Source: Sagittula marina (lineage in GTDB: Bacteria; Pseudomonadota; Alphaproteobacteria; Rhodobacterales; Rhodobacteraceae). From it: DNA of 64,000 nt. Made by a program: the position numbers and the translations under genes. Below, piece after piece: positions 8,596 through 17,849 of this stretch. The first letter of the stretch is position 1, and the number at the start of each line of letters is the position of its first letter. The stretch is from NCBI RefSeq assembly GCF_014196795.1, contig NZ_JACIEJ010000006.1:62001-126000 (forward strand). The letters run 5' to 3'. The notes under the pieces were generated by a model, which was given only the letters and a program-made list of their open reading frames with translations, did not search any database and had not been told where the DNA came from.

Positions 8596-9426
8596 ATGTC
8601 TCAGAAAACGATCCTTATCACCGGGTGCTCTTCGGGCATTGGTTTGAACGCCGCTCATGGGTTGAAAGCTCGTGGGTGGCGTGTCTTTGCGTCCTGCCGA
8701 CAGGAGGCGGATTGCGTCCGGTTCCGGGAAGCGGGCTTTGACAGTCCGCGCATTGATTACACCGACACCGCAAGCATCGAGAGCGGCCTGACCGAGGTGC
8801 TGTCCGCCACGGGCGGCACGCTGGATGCGCTGTTCAACAACGGTGCCCATGCCACGCCCGGCGCGCTGGAGGATCTGCCCACAGACGCGCTGCGCGAGAT
8901 TTTCGAATCCAACGTCTTTGGCTGGCATGAACTGACACGCCGGGTGATTCCGGTGATGCGCGCGCAGGGGCATGGGCGAATTGTGAACCATTCCAGCGTG
9001 CTTGGGCTGGTGGTGATGCCTTGGCGGGCGGCCTACAGCGCGACGAAATTCGCCATCGAGGGGCTGACCGATACTTTGCGAATCGAGATGCGCGACACTG
9101 GCATTCACGTGATCGCGCTGAACACCGGGCCGGTGACCTCGAAAATTCGCGTGAATTCCATCCCGCATTTCGAGAAATGGGTGGATTGGGAAAACAGCCC
9201 CCGTGCCGAACAGTATCGGGGCAGGCTGCTGAAGCGGCTTTACGAATCACGCGGCCCTGACCGGTTCGAGCTGCCGCCCGACGCCGTTACGGAAAAGTTG
9301 ATCCATGCGATCGAACATCCCCGGCCGAAACCGCGCTATTACATCACCCGCGCCACCCATCTGATGGGTGCGGCGCGGCGGCTGCTGACGACCCGGCGAC
9401 TGGACTGGCTGATCTCCAAGGGCTGA
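8596..9426 (+). CDS. SDR family NAD(P)-dependent oxidoreductase
   Basis: A 276-aa classical short-chain dehydrogenase/reductase. It has the cofactor-binding TGCSSGIG (residues 9-16), the NNGAH motif (81-85), and the catalytic Ser133/134, Tyr147 and Lys151 (YSATK). The C-terminal region (PKPRYYITRATHLMGAARRLL) resembles SDRs that act on retinol- or steroid-like or fatty substrates, but the substrate cannot be told from sequence. It starts 38 bp after the SH3 gene on the same strand and may be cotranscribed with it. Confidence 0.9.
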   Translation: MSQKTILITGCSSGIGLNAAHGLKARGWRVFASCRQEADCVRFREAGFDSPRIDYTDTASIESGLTEVLSATGGTLDALFNNGAHATPGALEDLPTDALREIFESNVFGWHELTRRVIPVMRAQGHGRIVNHSSVLGLVVMPWRAAYSATKFAIEGLTDTLRIEMRDTGIHVIALNTGPVTSKIRVNSIPHFEKWVDWENSPRAEQYRGRLLKRLYESRGPDRFELPPDAVTEKLIHAIEHPRPKPRYYITRATHLMGAARRLLTTRRLDWLISKG

Positions 9427-9529
9427 CGTGCCGCAGGTGCGCGGGCTTCGCTTTTGCGATGAGGCGCGCTAAGTCGTCAGTCAAAGCGGTCGCAGGCCAT
9501 TCCGGTCGGCGCAAAGGGAAGGAATCGAC

Positions 9530-9733
9530 ATGACAAACGATCCCCTGTTCATCGTCATGGCCTTGGTCATGTTTGCCGTGGTGGGCGTTTTGCTGTTCGG
9601 CATCGGCAGTTTTGCCAAGGGCGGGGATTTCAGCCGCAAGTGGTCGAACAAGGCGATGCAGTGGCGCATCGCTGCACAATTCGTCGCGGTGGTGTTGATT
9701 TTGCTCTTTGCCTATTTCCGCCAAGGCACCTGA
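9530..9733 (+). CDS. Twin-transmembrane small protein, HIG1-domain type
   Basis: A 67-aa protein with two hydrophobic helices (about 7-28 and 47-63) joined by a loop, FAKGGDFSRKWSNKAMQWRIAAQ. This loop matches the HIG1 pattern seen in alphaproteobacterial small membrane proteins, which are related to mitochondrial Hig1/Rcf1, a cytochrome oxidase assembly/supercomplex factor. GGAAGG lies upstream of the ATG. It ends 22 bp before the adenosyltransferase gene. The respiratory link is family knowledge; nothing in this neighbourhood shows it. Confidence 0.85.
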   Translation: MTNDPLFIVMALVMFAVVGVLLFGIGSFAKGGDFSRKWSNKAMQWRIAAQFVAVVLILLFAYFRQGT

Positions 9734-9755
9734 TCCAAGACCAAGTGGGGGCGAC

Positions 9756-10328
9756 ATGGTTGTACTGAACAAGATTTACACGCGCACGGGCGACGCCGGA
9801 GACACGGCGCTGGGCAATGGCACACGGGTCAAGAAGTATGACGCGCGGGTGGAGGCCTACGGCACATCTGATGAGCTGAACTCGTTCGTTGGCGTGGCGC
9901 GGCTGGCGGCTGAGGGGGACATGGATGACGCACTCGCGCGCATTCAGAACGACCTCTTTGATCTGGGCGCCGACCTGTGCCGCCCGGACATGGCCAAGGA
10001 CGCGGAGTCCGAATATCCGCCGCTGCGAATGGTGGAGGCCCAGGTGGAGCGCCTGGAGGCCGAGATCGACGCCATGAACGCAGATCTGGCCCCTTTGCGG
10101 TCCTTTGTGCTGCCGGGCGGATCGGCTTTGTCGGCGCATCTGCACGTCTGCCGGACAGTGGCGCGCCGGGCCGAGCGTCTGTCGGTGGAGCTGGCCTCTG
10201 AAGCGGACATCAACGCGGCAGCGGTGAAGTACCTCAACCGCCTGTCCGACTGGTTTTTCGTCGCCTCGCGCGTGGCCAACAGCAACGGCGCACAGGACGT
10301 TTTGTGGGTGCCGGGCGCGAACCGTTAA
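9756..10328 (+). CDS. Cob(I)yrinic acid a,c-diamide adenosyltransferase (PduO-type)
   Basis: A 190-aa ATP:cob(I)alamin adenosyltransferase. It attaches the 5'-deoxyadenosyl group of ATP to the cobalt of corrinoids, giving coenzyme B12. It starts NKIYTRTGDAGDTALGNGTRVKKY, the family's ATP-binding N-terminus, and has the second conserved region CRTVARRAERLSVEL. ATG 9756 follows GTGGGGG; an in-frame ATG at 9708 would overlap the HIG1 gene. Other cobalamin genes are not in the window. It is likely cotranscribed with the small HIG1 gene. Confidence 0.93.
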   Translation: MVVLNKIYTRTGDAGDTALGNGTRVKKYDARVEAYGTSDELNSFVGVARLAAEGDMDDALARIQNDLFDLGADLCRPDMAKDAESEYPPLRMVEAQVERLEAEIDAMNADLAPLRSFVLPGGSALSAHLHVCRTVARRAERLSVELASEADINAAAVKYLNRLSDWFFVASRVANSNGAQDVLWVPGANR

Positions 10329-10390
10329 AGGCAGCCGGGCGTCCCATGGATGGGGGCCCGGCAACTCTAAGGGCGGGGCCTACCTGCGGA

Positions 10391-11746
10391 TCAGACAGGC
10401 TCTGCCTCCAGCCAGACGCCGCCATTGGGGCGGAGTGTCAGGATCATGACCGGTTCCGGATCGCGCCCTTTCACTGCGGTGAAGCGGAAATTCGCGACCA
10501 GTGAGGCGAGGATGATTATCGCCTCCTGCAGGGCAAAGCTTGCCCCGATACAGATGCGTGGCCCGTCGCCGAAAGGCAGGTAGGCGTAGCGCTCCGGTTT
10601 TTGCTCCCAGCGATCCGGGCGGAAGGCGTGCGGCGAATCATAAAGCAGATGGTTGCGGTGCAGCGCGTAGATCGGGATGATGACCGTATCGCTCTTGCGG
10701 ATCTCCCGGCCGCACAATTCATCCGCTGCCCTGGCTGTGCGCGATACCATTCCCGCGGGCGGATAAAGGCGCAGGGCCTCGTCTATGACCTTGCGGGTGA
10801 AGGGCAGCTTCGCCACATCGTCGCCGCTGACGGTTTCTCCGGTCATGAGCGCGCGGGCTTCGGCGCGGACGCGGTCCTGTGCCTCCTGGTCGAACGCCAG
10901 CAGGTACAGCGACCACGACAGGGTCAGGGCCGTGGTTTCATGCCCCGCGACGATGAAGGTCAGCAGGTTGTCCCTGAGCTCTGATGGGGACATGCTGCGG
11001 CCGGTTTCGGGATCCTTGCCCACTTGCAGCAGGTCCATGAGGTCCGGCACCCCTTCGGCAGGGCGGTCGGCGCGGGCGGCAATGGCCCGGTCTGCCATGT
11101 CCTTCATCTGGTTCACGCCCCCGGCGTGAAAGGCGCGCCCGGGCCGTGGCACCCAATCCGGCGCGCCCAGAATGTCGAACAGCGACACTTTGCCCGCCTC
11201 GGAGATGTAGGCGTCGATGGCCTTGTGCACCCCGTCGCGGTCAAAGGTGCTGTCGCCGGAGAATGTCACGTCGGAGATCACGTCGAACGTCACGCTGACC
11301 ATCTCGTCGAGAAAGTTCACCGCGCGCGGCCCGATCTGGCGAATGCGGTCGATGCTGCGCTGGGCGGCGGCGCTCATCACCGGGGCAAGGTTCATCACGT
11401 TGCGATGCGAAAACACCGGCGCAGCGGTGCGTCGCTGCCACCGCCAATGCGCGCCCTCGGCGATGAACAGACTGTCGCCGATGGCGGGCTTCAGCAGGTT
11501 TTTGGTCACCAGCGACTTCGGGTAATTGTCGAGGTTTTCCAACAGCATCCGGCGGATTGCACCGGGGTCCATGACCATGTGCCAGCGTTTGCCGGTCTTG
11601 CCGGACACCATGGGCTGCTTTGTGGCGATTTCGGGAATGATCGACAGGACGTTTCGGCGCGTGGCCTGCAACGAGGCCCATAGGCTCATCGGCTCTGTCA
11701 CCAACGGTACCTGAACCGGCACGCCGGGCGGCGGCATCTGTGTCAT
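10391..11746 (-). CDS. Cytochrome P450
   Basis: A 451-aa P450 monooxygenase. The I-helix oxygen-activation motif AGHETTA, the K-helix ExxR (EALRLYPP) and the heme-thiolate loop FGDGPRICIG (Cys399) are all present, so it should be active. No membrane anchor is visible. No ferredoxin or reductase gene is adjacent, so the redox partner must come from elsewhere. ATG 11746 is preceded by GGAGGG at a good distance. It is divergent from a lipoprotein gene. The substrate is unknown; the sequence reads like bacterial P450s acting on lipids or terpenoids, but that is a guess. Confidence 0.93.
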   Translation of the reverse strand: MTQMPPPGVPVQVPLVTEPMSLWASLQATRRNVLSIIPEIATKQPMVSGKTGKRWHMVMDPGAIRRMLLENLDNYPKSLVTKNLLKPAIGDSLFIAEGAHWRWQRRTAAPVFSHRNVMNLAPVMSAAAQRSIDRIRQIGPRAVNFLDEMVSVTFDVISDVTFSGDSTFDRDGVHKAIDAYISEAGKVSLFDILGAPDWVPRPGRAFHAGGVNQMKDMADRAIAARADRPAEGVPDLMDLLQVGKDPETGRSMSPSELRDNLLTFIVAGHETTALTLSWSLYLLAFDQEAQDRVRAEARALMTGETVSGDDVAKLPFTRKVIDEALRLYPPAGMVSRTARAADELCGREIRKSDTVIIPIYALHRNHLLYDSPHAFRPDRWEQKPERYAYLPFGDGPRICIGASFALQEAIIILASLVANFRFTAVKGRDPEPVMILTLRPNGGVWLEAEPV

Positions 11747-11894
11747 GGGAACCCTCCAGGCGCGGCCAAGAGCGGCGCTTTGCGTGTTGTATCCTTGCAA
11801 AGATAGGCGGGAATGCGCCTTTGGCAAAGTGGTGCGCAATTGCACCTATGCCCTGTTCGCGCTACGGGACAAAACAGGATCGAAGGGGATGGAA

Positions 11895-12470
11895 ATGGTT
11901 CGTGTATTTGCCATTGTAACGATGATGCTGTCGCTGGTTGCCTGTTCGGATGCGACAAAGGATCTGGCGCAACCGGTGGAACCGTTGGGCGATTTCACTC
12001 TTGGGCACGCGATCGTGGTGGCGCCGAACCTTCAGCAACTGCTGGTCTCGCGCAATGCGACCGAAGACGAATGGATCAGCACGGTGGACAAAGCCGTGGA
12101 GAAACGGTTTCGCCGCTTCTCTGGCGGGCGATACTATCACCTCGGGATTTCGGTCGAAGCATATAGCCTGCCGCCCCCAATCATCCCTGGCAAATCTGCC
12201 CTCGCTTTGCGTCTCACCGTCTGGGACGATGCCGCCAACGCCAAGCTGAACGCCGAGACCGAGCTGATCCACGTGATTCAGGTGTTCGAAACCCGGCTGA
12301 AGTACACGCGCGAAGAGCAAATGACCCGCCTCGCGGATCAGGCGGCCCTGCAGATCGAAGACTGGCTGCGCGAGAAGATGGCGGAGGAGGATTGGTTCTC
12401 CACCGCGCGATCCGCGCCCATGATTGTGGCCGAGCCGTCACCAGAGGCCGCTTCTGTAAACGCTCAGTGA
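11895..12470 (+). CDS. Putative lipoprotein of unknown function
   Basis: A 191-aa protein with a lipoprotein signal: MVRVFAIVTMMLSLVAC, with LVAC as the lipobox, followed by Ser-Asp. The mature part is soluble and contains a conserved-looking core (ATEDEWISTVDKAVEKRFRRFSGGRYYHLGISVEAYSLPP) and a helical C-terminus. ATG 11895 is favoured over ATG 11889 because AAGGGG then has proper spacing. The Asp after the Ser could favour inner-membrane retention by E. coli rules, though these may not apply here. No family is recognised. Confidence 0.75.
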   Translation: MVRVFAIVTMMLSLVACSDATKDLAQPVEPLGDFTLGHAIVVAPNLQQLLVSRNATEDEWISTVDKAVEKRFRRFSGGRYYHLGISVEAYSLPPPIIPGKSALALRLTVWDDAANAKLNAETELIHVIQVFETRLKYTREEQMTRLADQAALQIEDWLREKMAEEDWFSTARSAPMIVAEPSPEAASVNAQ

Positions 12471-12480
12471 TTTGACGGGG

Positions 12481-12509
12481 TTGATTTTTCGTCGCCGACT
12501 CAATATGTG
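12481..12509 (+). promoter_or_regulatory. Predicted sigma-70 promoter of tufA
   Basis: TTGATT, a 17-bp spacer, then TATGTG, about 60 bp upstream of the tufA start. This is a pattern match only. Confidence 0.45.
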
Positions 12510-12570
12510 CCCCGCGATGGAAACCCGGGCCTCCTGTCTGGCCCCTTGAATAACGAGGCGTCTTTAAGAG

Positions 12571-13746
<1,176 letters not shown>

Positions 13747-13776
13747 GCGATGATCCCGAGATGCGCCATGACCGGT

Positions 13777-13793
13777 GTGTCGAAGATCCTCGC
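13777..13793 (+). repeat. Repeat of the tuf 3' end in the tufA trailer
   Basis: GTGTCGAAGATCCTCGC at 13777-13793 exactly repeats the last coding bases of tuf at 13726-13742. It looks like the relic of a duplication or recombination event at the gene end. Confidence 0.75.
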
Positions 13794-13822
13794 TTGGTCA
13801 GCTACTGCTGATCAGCCAATAG

Positions 13823-13852
13823 AAAGGCCGTCCCCAAGGGCGGCCTTTTTTT
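13823..13852 (+). terminator. Intrinsic terminator of tufA
   Basis: AAAGGCCG and CGGCCTTT form a stem followed by a run of T. It lies about 80 bp after the tufA stop. Confidence 0.85.
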
Positions 13853-13920
13853 ATACGCCTCCATGCGTTCGACGGGCGCTTATCACTTGCTGAGACGTCG
13901 CCTCGACGTATCTTGAGCGT

Positions 13921-14913
13921 ATGAATGATATCATCCCCCATCCCGATACACTTTTGCAGCGTGCCTATATCTTGAACGGCCCAGATCGCTGTCAGGCAAT
14001 GTCTCCGGCAGATGCGCCGAGGGTCCTGCAATCCGACACTCTTGGGTGGGTCCACCTGTCGGCGGGCCATGCGGAAACGCCGGGTTGGATCGTGGACAAC
14101 CTTTCGTATCTCGACGAATCCATTGTCGACGCCCTGGTGACGGAAGAGACCCGCCCGCGCGTGACCCGGGTGGGCGATGGGCTGATCGTTATCCTGCGGG
14201 GCATCAATACCATAGACGGCGAGGCCCCCGAGGATATGGTCGCTGTCCGGCTCTGGATCGACCCCAATCGCATCATCAGCCTGTCGCGGCGGCGCGTGCG
14301 CGCGGTGGAGGATATCGCGAACATGATCGAGAGCGGGCAGGGGCCGGAGGATGCATCGGAGTTCCTGCGGCTTTTATCAGAGCGGCTGAACGTCCGGATC
14401 GAGGCCTTTTGGCGTGATTTTGACGACACTGCCGACGCGCTGGAGGAGCAGGTGCTGGACGGCGGAAACAAGGCGATGCGCCAGCAGGTCGCCGACTTGC
14501 GGCGGCAGACCGTGGTCCTGCGCCGTTATCTGCAGCCGCAGCGCGACGCTGTGCGACACCTTCTGCAAAGCGCGCCAGACTGGATACAGGAAGACGATCA
14601 TCGTCAGATGGGCGAAGAACTGGATGCGCTGCAACGTCTGGTCGAAGATATAGACGCGATGCGTGACCGACTGGCGCTGGTGCGCGATGAGCTGTCCGGG
14701 CAATTGTCCGACACGCTGAACCAGAACATGTACCTGATTTCCATCCTGTCAGCGGTGTTTTTGCCGCTGGGCTTCCTGACAGGGCTGTTCGGGATCAACC
14801 TCGCCGGAATGCCGGGAGCGGCGCATGAGGCGGCGTTCTGGATCTTTACCGCGTCGCTAGCAGTGCTGGTCGCGGTGCAGATCGTGGTCTTTCGCAAGCT
14901 GCGCTGGATCTGA
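13921..14913 (+). CDS. CorA/ZntB-family divalent cation transporter
   Basis: A 330-aa member of the CorA superfamily. A large cytoplasmic N-terminal domain is followed by two transmembrane helices at the C-terminus (about 270-290 and 303-322). The pore-signature loop is GINLAGMPG, close to the GxN-type motif of ZntB zinc transporters instead of the YGMN of CorA magnesium channels, so zinc is the more likely ion. It has its own terminator. The placement next to tufA has no evident functional meaning. Confidence 0.88.
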   Translation: MNDIIPHPDTLLQRAYILNGPDRCQAMSPADAPRVLQSDTLGWVHLSAGHAETPGWIVDNLSYLDESIVDALVTEETRPRVTRVGDGLIVILRGINTIDGEAPEDMVAVRLWIDPNRIISLSRRRVRAVEDIANMIESGQGPEDASEFLRLLSERLNVRIEAFWRDFDDTADALEEQVLDGGNKAMRQQVADLRRQTVVLRRYLQPQRDAVRHLLQSAPDWIQEDDHRQMGEELDALQRLVEDIDAMRDRLALVRDELSGQLSDTLNQNMYLISILSAVFLPLGFLTGLFGINLAGMPGAAHEAAFWIFTASLAVLVAVQIVVFRKLRWI

Positions 14914-14927
14914 TCCCTCCAAATGTT

Positions 14928-14960
14928 AAGCCGCGCCCCGGTAAGGGACGCGGCTTTCAC
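14928..14960 (+). terminator. Intrinsic terminator after the zntB-like gene
   Basis: A stem AAGCCGCG...CGCGGCTT with an inner CCCC/GGG, followed by TTT. It may also limit minus-strand transcription from the small exported-protein gene at 15011. Confidence 0.6.
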
Positions 14961-15010
14961 AGACCTCGCGCGAGGGAGGAGGGGCGCGCGACGTCAATGC
15001 GAGGCTGGCT

Positions 15011-15232
15011 TTACTGCGCCAGCGAACGGATCACGGAACGCTTTTCGTTGTAGTTGCCACCGGCGTGCACTGCGGCGTTGATCTGGTGGATTTGCGTGTC
15101 TGTGAGCGCAACGGTTTCTGCATTCGGCAGGTAGCGCAGGGCTTCCGGGGACAGGCGCGGCGCGGTCGTTGCGGACGCGGCACCAGCGAAGAGAACGGAA
15201 GCGGTCAGGGCGGTTGCGATAAGCGTTTTCAT
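15011..15232 (-). CDS. Small exported repeat-family protein 1
   Basis: A 73-aa protein with a clear Sec signal peptide (MKTLIATALTASVLFAGAASA). The mature part of about 50 residues is a single copy of a motif found in four genes of this region: LRYLPNAETVALTDTQIHQI...EKRSVIRSLAQ. The shared features are Y-hydrophobic-P near the front, L(T/S)D-x-Q in the middle and (M/I)RS-(Y/L)L at the end. It lies just downstream of paralogue 2 on the same strand, with a separate leader of about 110 bp. No known family is recognised. It is probably a small periplasmic protein. Confidence 0.8.
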   Translation of the reverse strand: MKTLIATALTASVLFAGAASATTAPRLSPEALRYLPNAETVALTDTQIHQINAAVHAGGNYNEKRSVIRSLAQ

Positions 15233-15344
15233 TGTTTTAGTCCTTTACAAAGTCGCCGGCTGATTGTGTCCGGCATATAACAGGGAGGGGGGCTTTCCGG
15301 GTCAGCGAACCGATATGACGGTGCGCAGGCCGGGGAGAGCCGTA

Positions 15345-15557
15345 TCAGTTCAGGATGGAACGGATAGCGGAGCGGGTTTCGTTGTAGTTCTTGCCGGAGT
15401 GAACGACGCTGTTGATCGCGGCGACCTGGGTGTCCGACAAGTTGCTGTAGTTTGCATTCGGCAGGTAGGTTTGCACTTCGGAGGAGACCGGAGCGGCCTG
15501 CGCTGCGCCTGCAAAAAGTGCGGTCGCGGTGAGTGCGGATGCGATGAGAGTTTTCAT
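15345..15557 (-). CDS. Small exported repeat-family protein 2
   Basis: A 70-aa protein with signal peptide MKTLIASALTATALFAGAAQA and one repeat unit (YLPNANYSNLSDTQVAAINSV...ETRSAIRSILN). It is closely similar to paralogue 1 through signal peptide and motif, so the pair is a recent tandem duplication. ATG 15557 is chosen because it directly begins the signal peptide; an open frame extends upstream to 15821 without coding character. No function is known. Confidence 0.8.
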   Translation of the reverse strand: MKTLIASALTATALFAGAAQAAPVSSEVQTYLPNANYSNLSDTQVAAINSVVHSGKNYNETRSAIRSILN

Positions 15558-15631
15558 AGTGATACCTTTTAAGATTTGGGGCGAGACGCCCCTGTGTGTG
15601 TTTCCAAGACTGTGTCGCCTCGGATGAGACA

Positions 15632-15660
15632 GAGATAGGCTCTCTTGCTGAGTAGTTGAA
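15632..15660 (-). promoter_or_regulatory. Possible promoter of small exported gene 2
   Basis: Minus strand TTCAAC, 17 bp, TATCTC, about 75 bp upstream of the ATG at 15557. Weak pattern match. Confidence 0.3.
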
Positions 15661-15928
15661 ATCACGGAATAATCTCGGATCAGTCGCGAAAAAGTGAGCT
15701 TGAAATTTGAAACTCTGGGACGGCGTGGCGTTGCCCCTTTATTTCCTGAGGAAATCGCTAATCCTGCACGGGAGATCGTTTTCCGCAGGGCCAACTTGTG
15801 CGTGAAATGGGGAGGTTGCACAGCTTCTGTGCGGTTTGCGCACAGACGAGGTGGGGGTGCAAAAGCGCCTCTTTGGCGGGCTTTTCCGACGCGGGAAGAG
15901 GGCTTTGAATTTTGTCTGATGCGGGCTC

Positions 15929-15957
15929 TTGAACTCTGTGCGGAGCGCGTGTAAACG
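15929..15957 (+). promoter_or_regulatory. Predicted promoter of tRNA-Trp
   Basis: TTGAAC, a 17-bp spacer, then TAAACG, ending 24 bp upstream of the mature tRNA 5' end. The position is what a stable-RNA gene would need. Confidence 0.55.
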
Positions 15958-15981
15958 ACGACACGGTCTTAAGTGGCCTGT

Positions 15982-16057
15982 AGGGGTATAGCTCAGTTGG
16001 TAGAGCGACGGTCTCCAAAACCGTAGGTCCCGGGTTCGAGTCCCTGTGCCCCTGCCA
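15982..16057 (+). tRNA. tRNA-Trp (anticodon CCA)
   Basis: A 76-nt cloverleaf with an encoded CCA end. The acceptor stem is AGGGGTA/TGCCCCT, the D arm contains AGCTCAGTTGGTAGAGC, the anticodon stem is ACGGT/ACCGT with loop CTCCAAA (anticodon CCA), and the T arm contains GGTTCGAGTCC. tRNA-Trp upstream of secE-nusG is a common alphaproteobacterial order. Here two small exported-protein genes lie between them. Confidence 0.97.
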
Positions 16058-16264
16058 TTTCTAAAATTTCCAAGCCTCATCAGTGATCGAATGCGAGCCT
16101 ATTGGCGTCGTAATATGTCTCGCGTACGTCGGTTGCTGGAGTGGGAGGCCTGATGACTTTGCGGGTGCCCCGCACGCGCGGCTGTGCCAGGGTGCCTTGG
16201 ACGTGACGCGCTGATCCTGCCCTCTAGTGACCGCAAGGCTTGGGCATGAGCGACAGTCAAACGC

Positions 16265-16293
16265 AAAAAGGGCTGCCCTAAGGCAGCCCTTTG
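16265..16293 (-). terminator. Terminator after small exported gene 3 (probably bidirectional)
   Basis: A perfect 11-bp stem AAAGGGCTGCC/GGCAGCCCTTT with a 4-nt loop, and A residues outside that give U on the minus strand. It lies 20 bp past the gene 3 stop and also faces tRNA-Trp transcription. Confidence 0.85.
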
Positions 16294-16314
16294 AATTGGT
16301 GCTGTAAGCTTGAA

Positions 16315-16770
16315 TTAGTTCATCAGGTAGGAGCGCATTTCACGCTCTTTGTCGTTGTCGTTGCCTTCTTTGGAAGCAATTGCCACGAGAGCTGCTTTCT
16401 GTTCGTCGGTCAGCGTCTCGATGTCGACGTCCGGCAGGAAGGAGGCGATAACCTCATCGAAATATTCGCCATCATCTTCGGCGGCGACTTCTTCGGTCAC
16501 GACAACGGAGTCAGCAGGAACGACCTTGACCACGGTTGTTGTCTCGGGCTCTTTGAAGACGCCGATGTAAGAACGCATTTTCTGCTCTTTTTCGGCTTCG
16601 TCAGCGGAGGTCGCGATACCAACGAGAGCGGCGGCTTGCTCGTCTGTGAGGGTCGAGACGTCGAGCTCCGGGATGTACTGGTTGATGGTCGTGGTCGAGA
16701 AGTCGTCAGCGGCAAATGCGCCGGTTGCGATCACGGTCACCAGTGCGGTAGCGGTCATAAAGCGTTTCAT
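16315..16770 (-). CDS. Small exported repeat-family protein 3 (two repeats)
   Basis: A 151-aa protein with signal peptide MKRFMTATALVTVIATGAFA and two copies of the family motif. They are INQYIPELDVSTLTDEQAAAL...KEQKMRSYIGV and IASFLPDVDIETLTDEQKAAL...KEREMRSYLMN, joined by an acidic, Val/Thr-rich linker. The mature protein is strongly acidic. ATG 16770 is used because the preceding in-frame codon is TTG and AGGAGC lies upstream. It is paralogous to the gene at 16962, which has the same architecture. Function is unknown. Confidence 0.85.
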   Translation of the reverse strand: MKRFMTATALVTVIATGAFAADDFSTTTINQYIPELDVSTLTDEQAAALVGIATSADEAEKEQKMRSYIGVFKEPETTTVVKVVPADSVVVTEEVAAEDDGEYFDEVIASFLPDVDIETLTDEQKAALVAIASKEGNDNDKEREMRSYLMN

Positions 16771-16908
16771 CAAGTAGCTCCTAACGTATTATTGTTCTTG
16801 GCAGAGAGCTTTCCCTCTGTCTTCTGGTGGGTAAACTTCCCTGACCTGGGTTTGGTTCCCGATATTTTTGCAATCTTATCAAGTGTTTGTGATGCGTTTG
16901 CGGCAAAC

Positions 16909-16939
16909 GAAAAAAGGCCGCCCGAATGGGGCGGCCTTT
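16909..16939 (-). terminator. Terminator after small exported gene 4
   Basis: An 11-bp stem AAAGGCCGCCC/GGGCGGCCTTT with a GAATG loop and A residues outside (U-tract on the minus strand), just after the gene 4 stop. Confidence 0.85.
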
Positions 16940-16961
16940 GAGTGCTCAAAATTCAGAGAAT

Positions 16962-17381
16962 TCAGTCCATCAGATAGGAGCGCATTTTCTGTTCTTTGTC
17001 GGATTCATCCGCGGAGGTTGCGATGCCAACCAAAGCAGCTTTCTGCTGGTCAGTCAGTGTCGACTGATCGACATCCGGCAGGTACTGGGAGATGGTCGGG
17101 TCGTCCATCGAGGCATCAGCAGTCGTCATGGTGGTTGTCGTCGTGTCGACGGTTGCCGGGGACGTCTGCACGCCGAGGTAAGAGCGCATCTTCTGCTCTT
17201 TGTCGGCTTCGTCGGCGGACCCGGAGATTGCGATCAGGGCATCCACTTGCTCGTCGCTGAGGGTGGATACGTCGACTTCAGGGACGTACTGGTTAATGGT
17301 CGATGTCTGATACTCGGTCGCTGCGAATGCGCCCGTAGCAATGACAGATGTGAGGGCGGCTGCGGTGATGAAACGTTTCAT
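16962..17381 (-). CDS. Small exported repeat-family protein 4 (two repeats)
   Basis: A 139-aa protein with signal peptide MKRFITAAALTSVIATGAFA and two repeat units (INQYVPEVDVSTLSDEQVDAL...KEQKMRSYLGV and ISQYLPDVDQSTLTDQQKAAL...KEQKMRSYLMD) joined by a Thr-rich linker. Signal peptide and repeats are nearly those of gene 3, so the two arose by duplication. GGAGAC precedes the ATG. Its own leader and terminator suggest that it is an independent, possibly well expressed unit. No family is recognised. Confidence 0.85.
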   Translation of the reverse strand: MKRFITAAALTSVIATGAFAATEYQTSTINQYVPEVDVSTLSDEQVDALIAISGSADEADKEQKMRSYLGVQTSPATVDTTTTTMTTADASMDDPTISQYLPDVDQSTLTDQQKAALVGIATSADESDKEQKMRSYLMD

Positions 17382-17849
17382 TATCGAGTCTCCTTAGTCT
17401 AATTACTTTGGCAAGCAGTGTTCGTCTCGCCTTCTGCACACCCAACACCGATCAGCGAGAGTCGTTCCCAAATAAATTTGAAAATCAGCCATCGGCCTGA
17501 AAACCGATTTCAGAATGCCGTGGGCTTCAGGCGGCCAAGCAGAATGACTCTTGGGGAATATGGGTGAGGTGTGTCCGGTTCTCCCGAAACGACTGGCGCA
17601 TTGGCGAAGCGCGGGACGTATCAAGGCAGCATAAGGGCGACTTTATAATATGGTGAAAAGGGCCGACGCCCGCAACGCCCCAGCAGCGCCAGCCGGACGT
17701 ATGAGGCCACCTTCCAAGCCGTCAGTGTTTTGCTTCACAGCCTTGCGAGCGCCATAGACCTTGCGTTTGTGAGCGCGCTTGCGTAAATGCGCCTGAACGC
17801 AGCCTCCGACTCCGGTCGTTTGGCGCACAGTGATACGGGAATTTTCAGC
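17382..17849. other. Intergenic region before secE
   Basis: About 470 bp between divergent small exported gene 4 and secE. No convincing gene is seen; short open frames here lack ribosome sites. It contains the leader of gene 4 and a predicted secE promoter near its right end. Confidence 0.5.
17761..17789 (+). promoter_or_regulatory. Predicted promoter of secE-nusG
   Basis: TTGCGT, a 17-bp spacer, then TAAATG, 60 bp upstream of the secE ATG. Confidence 0.4.

Larger units (their letters stand above)
15558..15981. other. Intergenic region between small exported gene 2 and tRNA-Trp
   Basis: About 420 bp with no convincing gene. It holds the leader and predicted promoter of paralogue 2 on the minus strand and the tRNA-Trp promoter on the plus strand. 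An 86-codon open frame (15694-15954) lacks a ribosome site and coding character. Confidence 0.5.

Noticed and set aside
10332-10362. GC-rich hairpin between the adenosyltransferase and P450 genes considered as a terminator
   Set aside because: The stem has mismatches and no U-tract in either direction, so it was not listed as a terminator.
14928-14960. Idea that the zntB-like gene and the small exported genes form one regulated unit
   Set aside because: They are convergent and separated by a terminator; nothing in the sequence links them.
15694-15954. 86-codon open frame upstream of tRNA-Trp
   Set aside because: No ribosome site, and the sequence overlaps the tRNA promoter; amino-acid content looks random.
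17643-17828. Basic 61-codon minus-strand frame (RKRAHKRKVYGARKAV) that first looked like a small ribosomal protein
   Set aside because: It matches no ribosomal protein that I know, has no ribosome site, and overlaps the predicted secE promoter.
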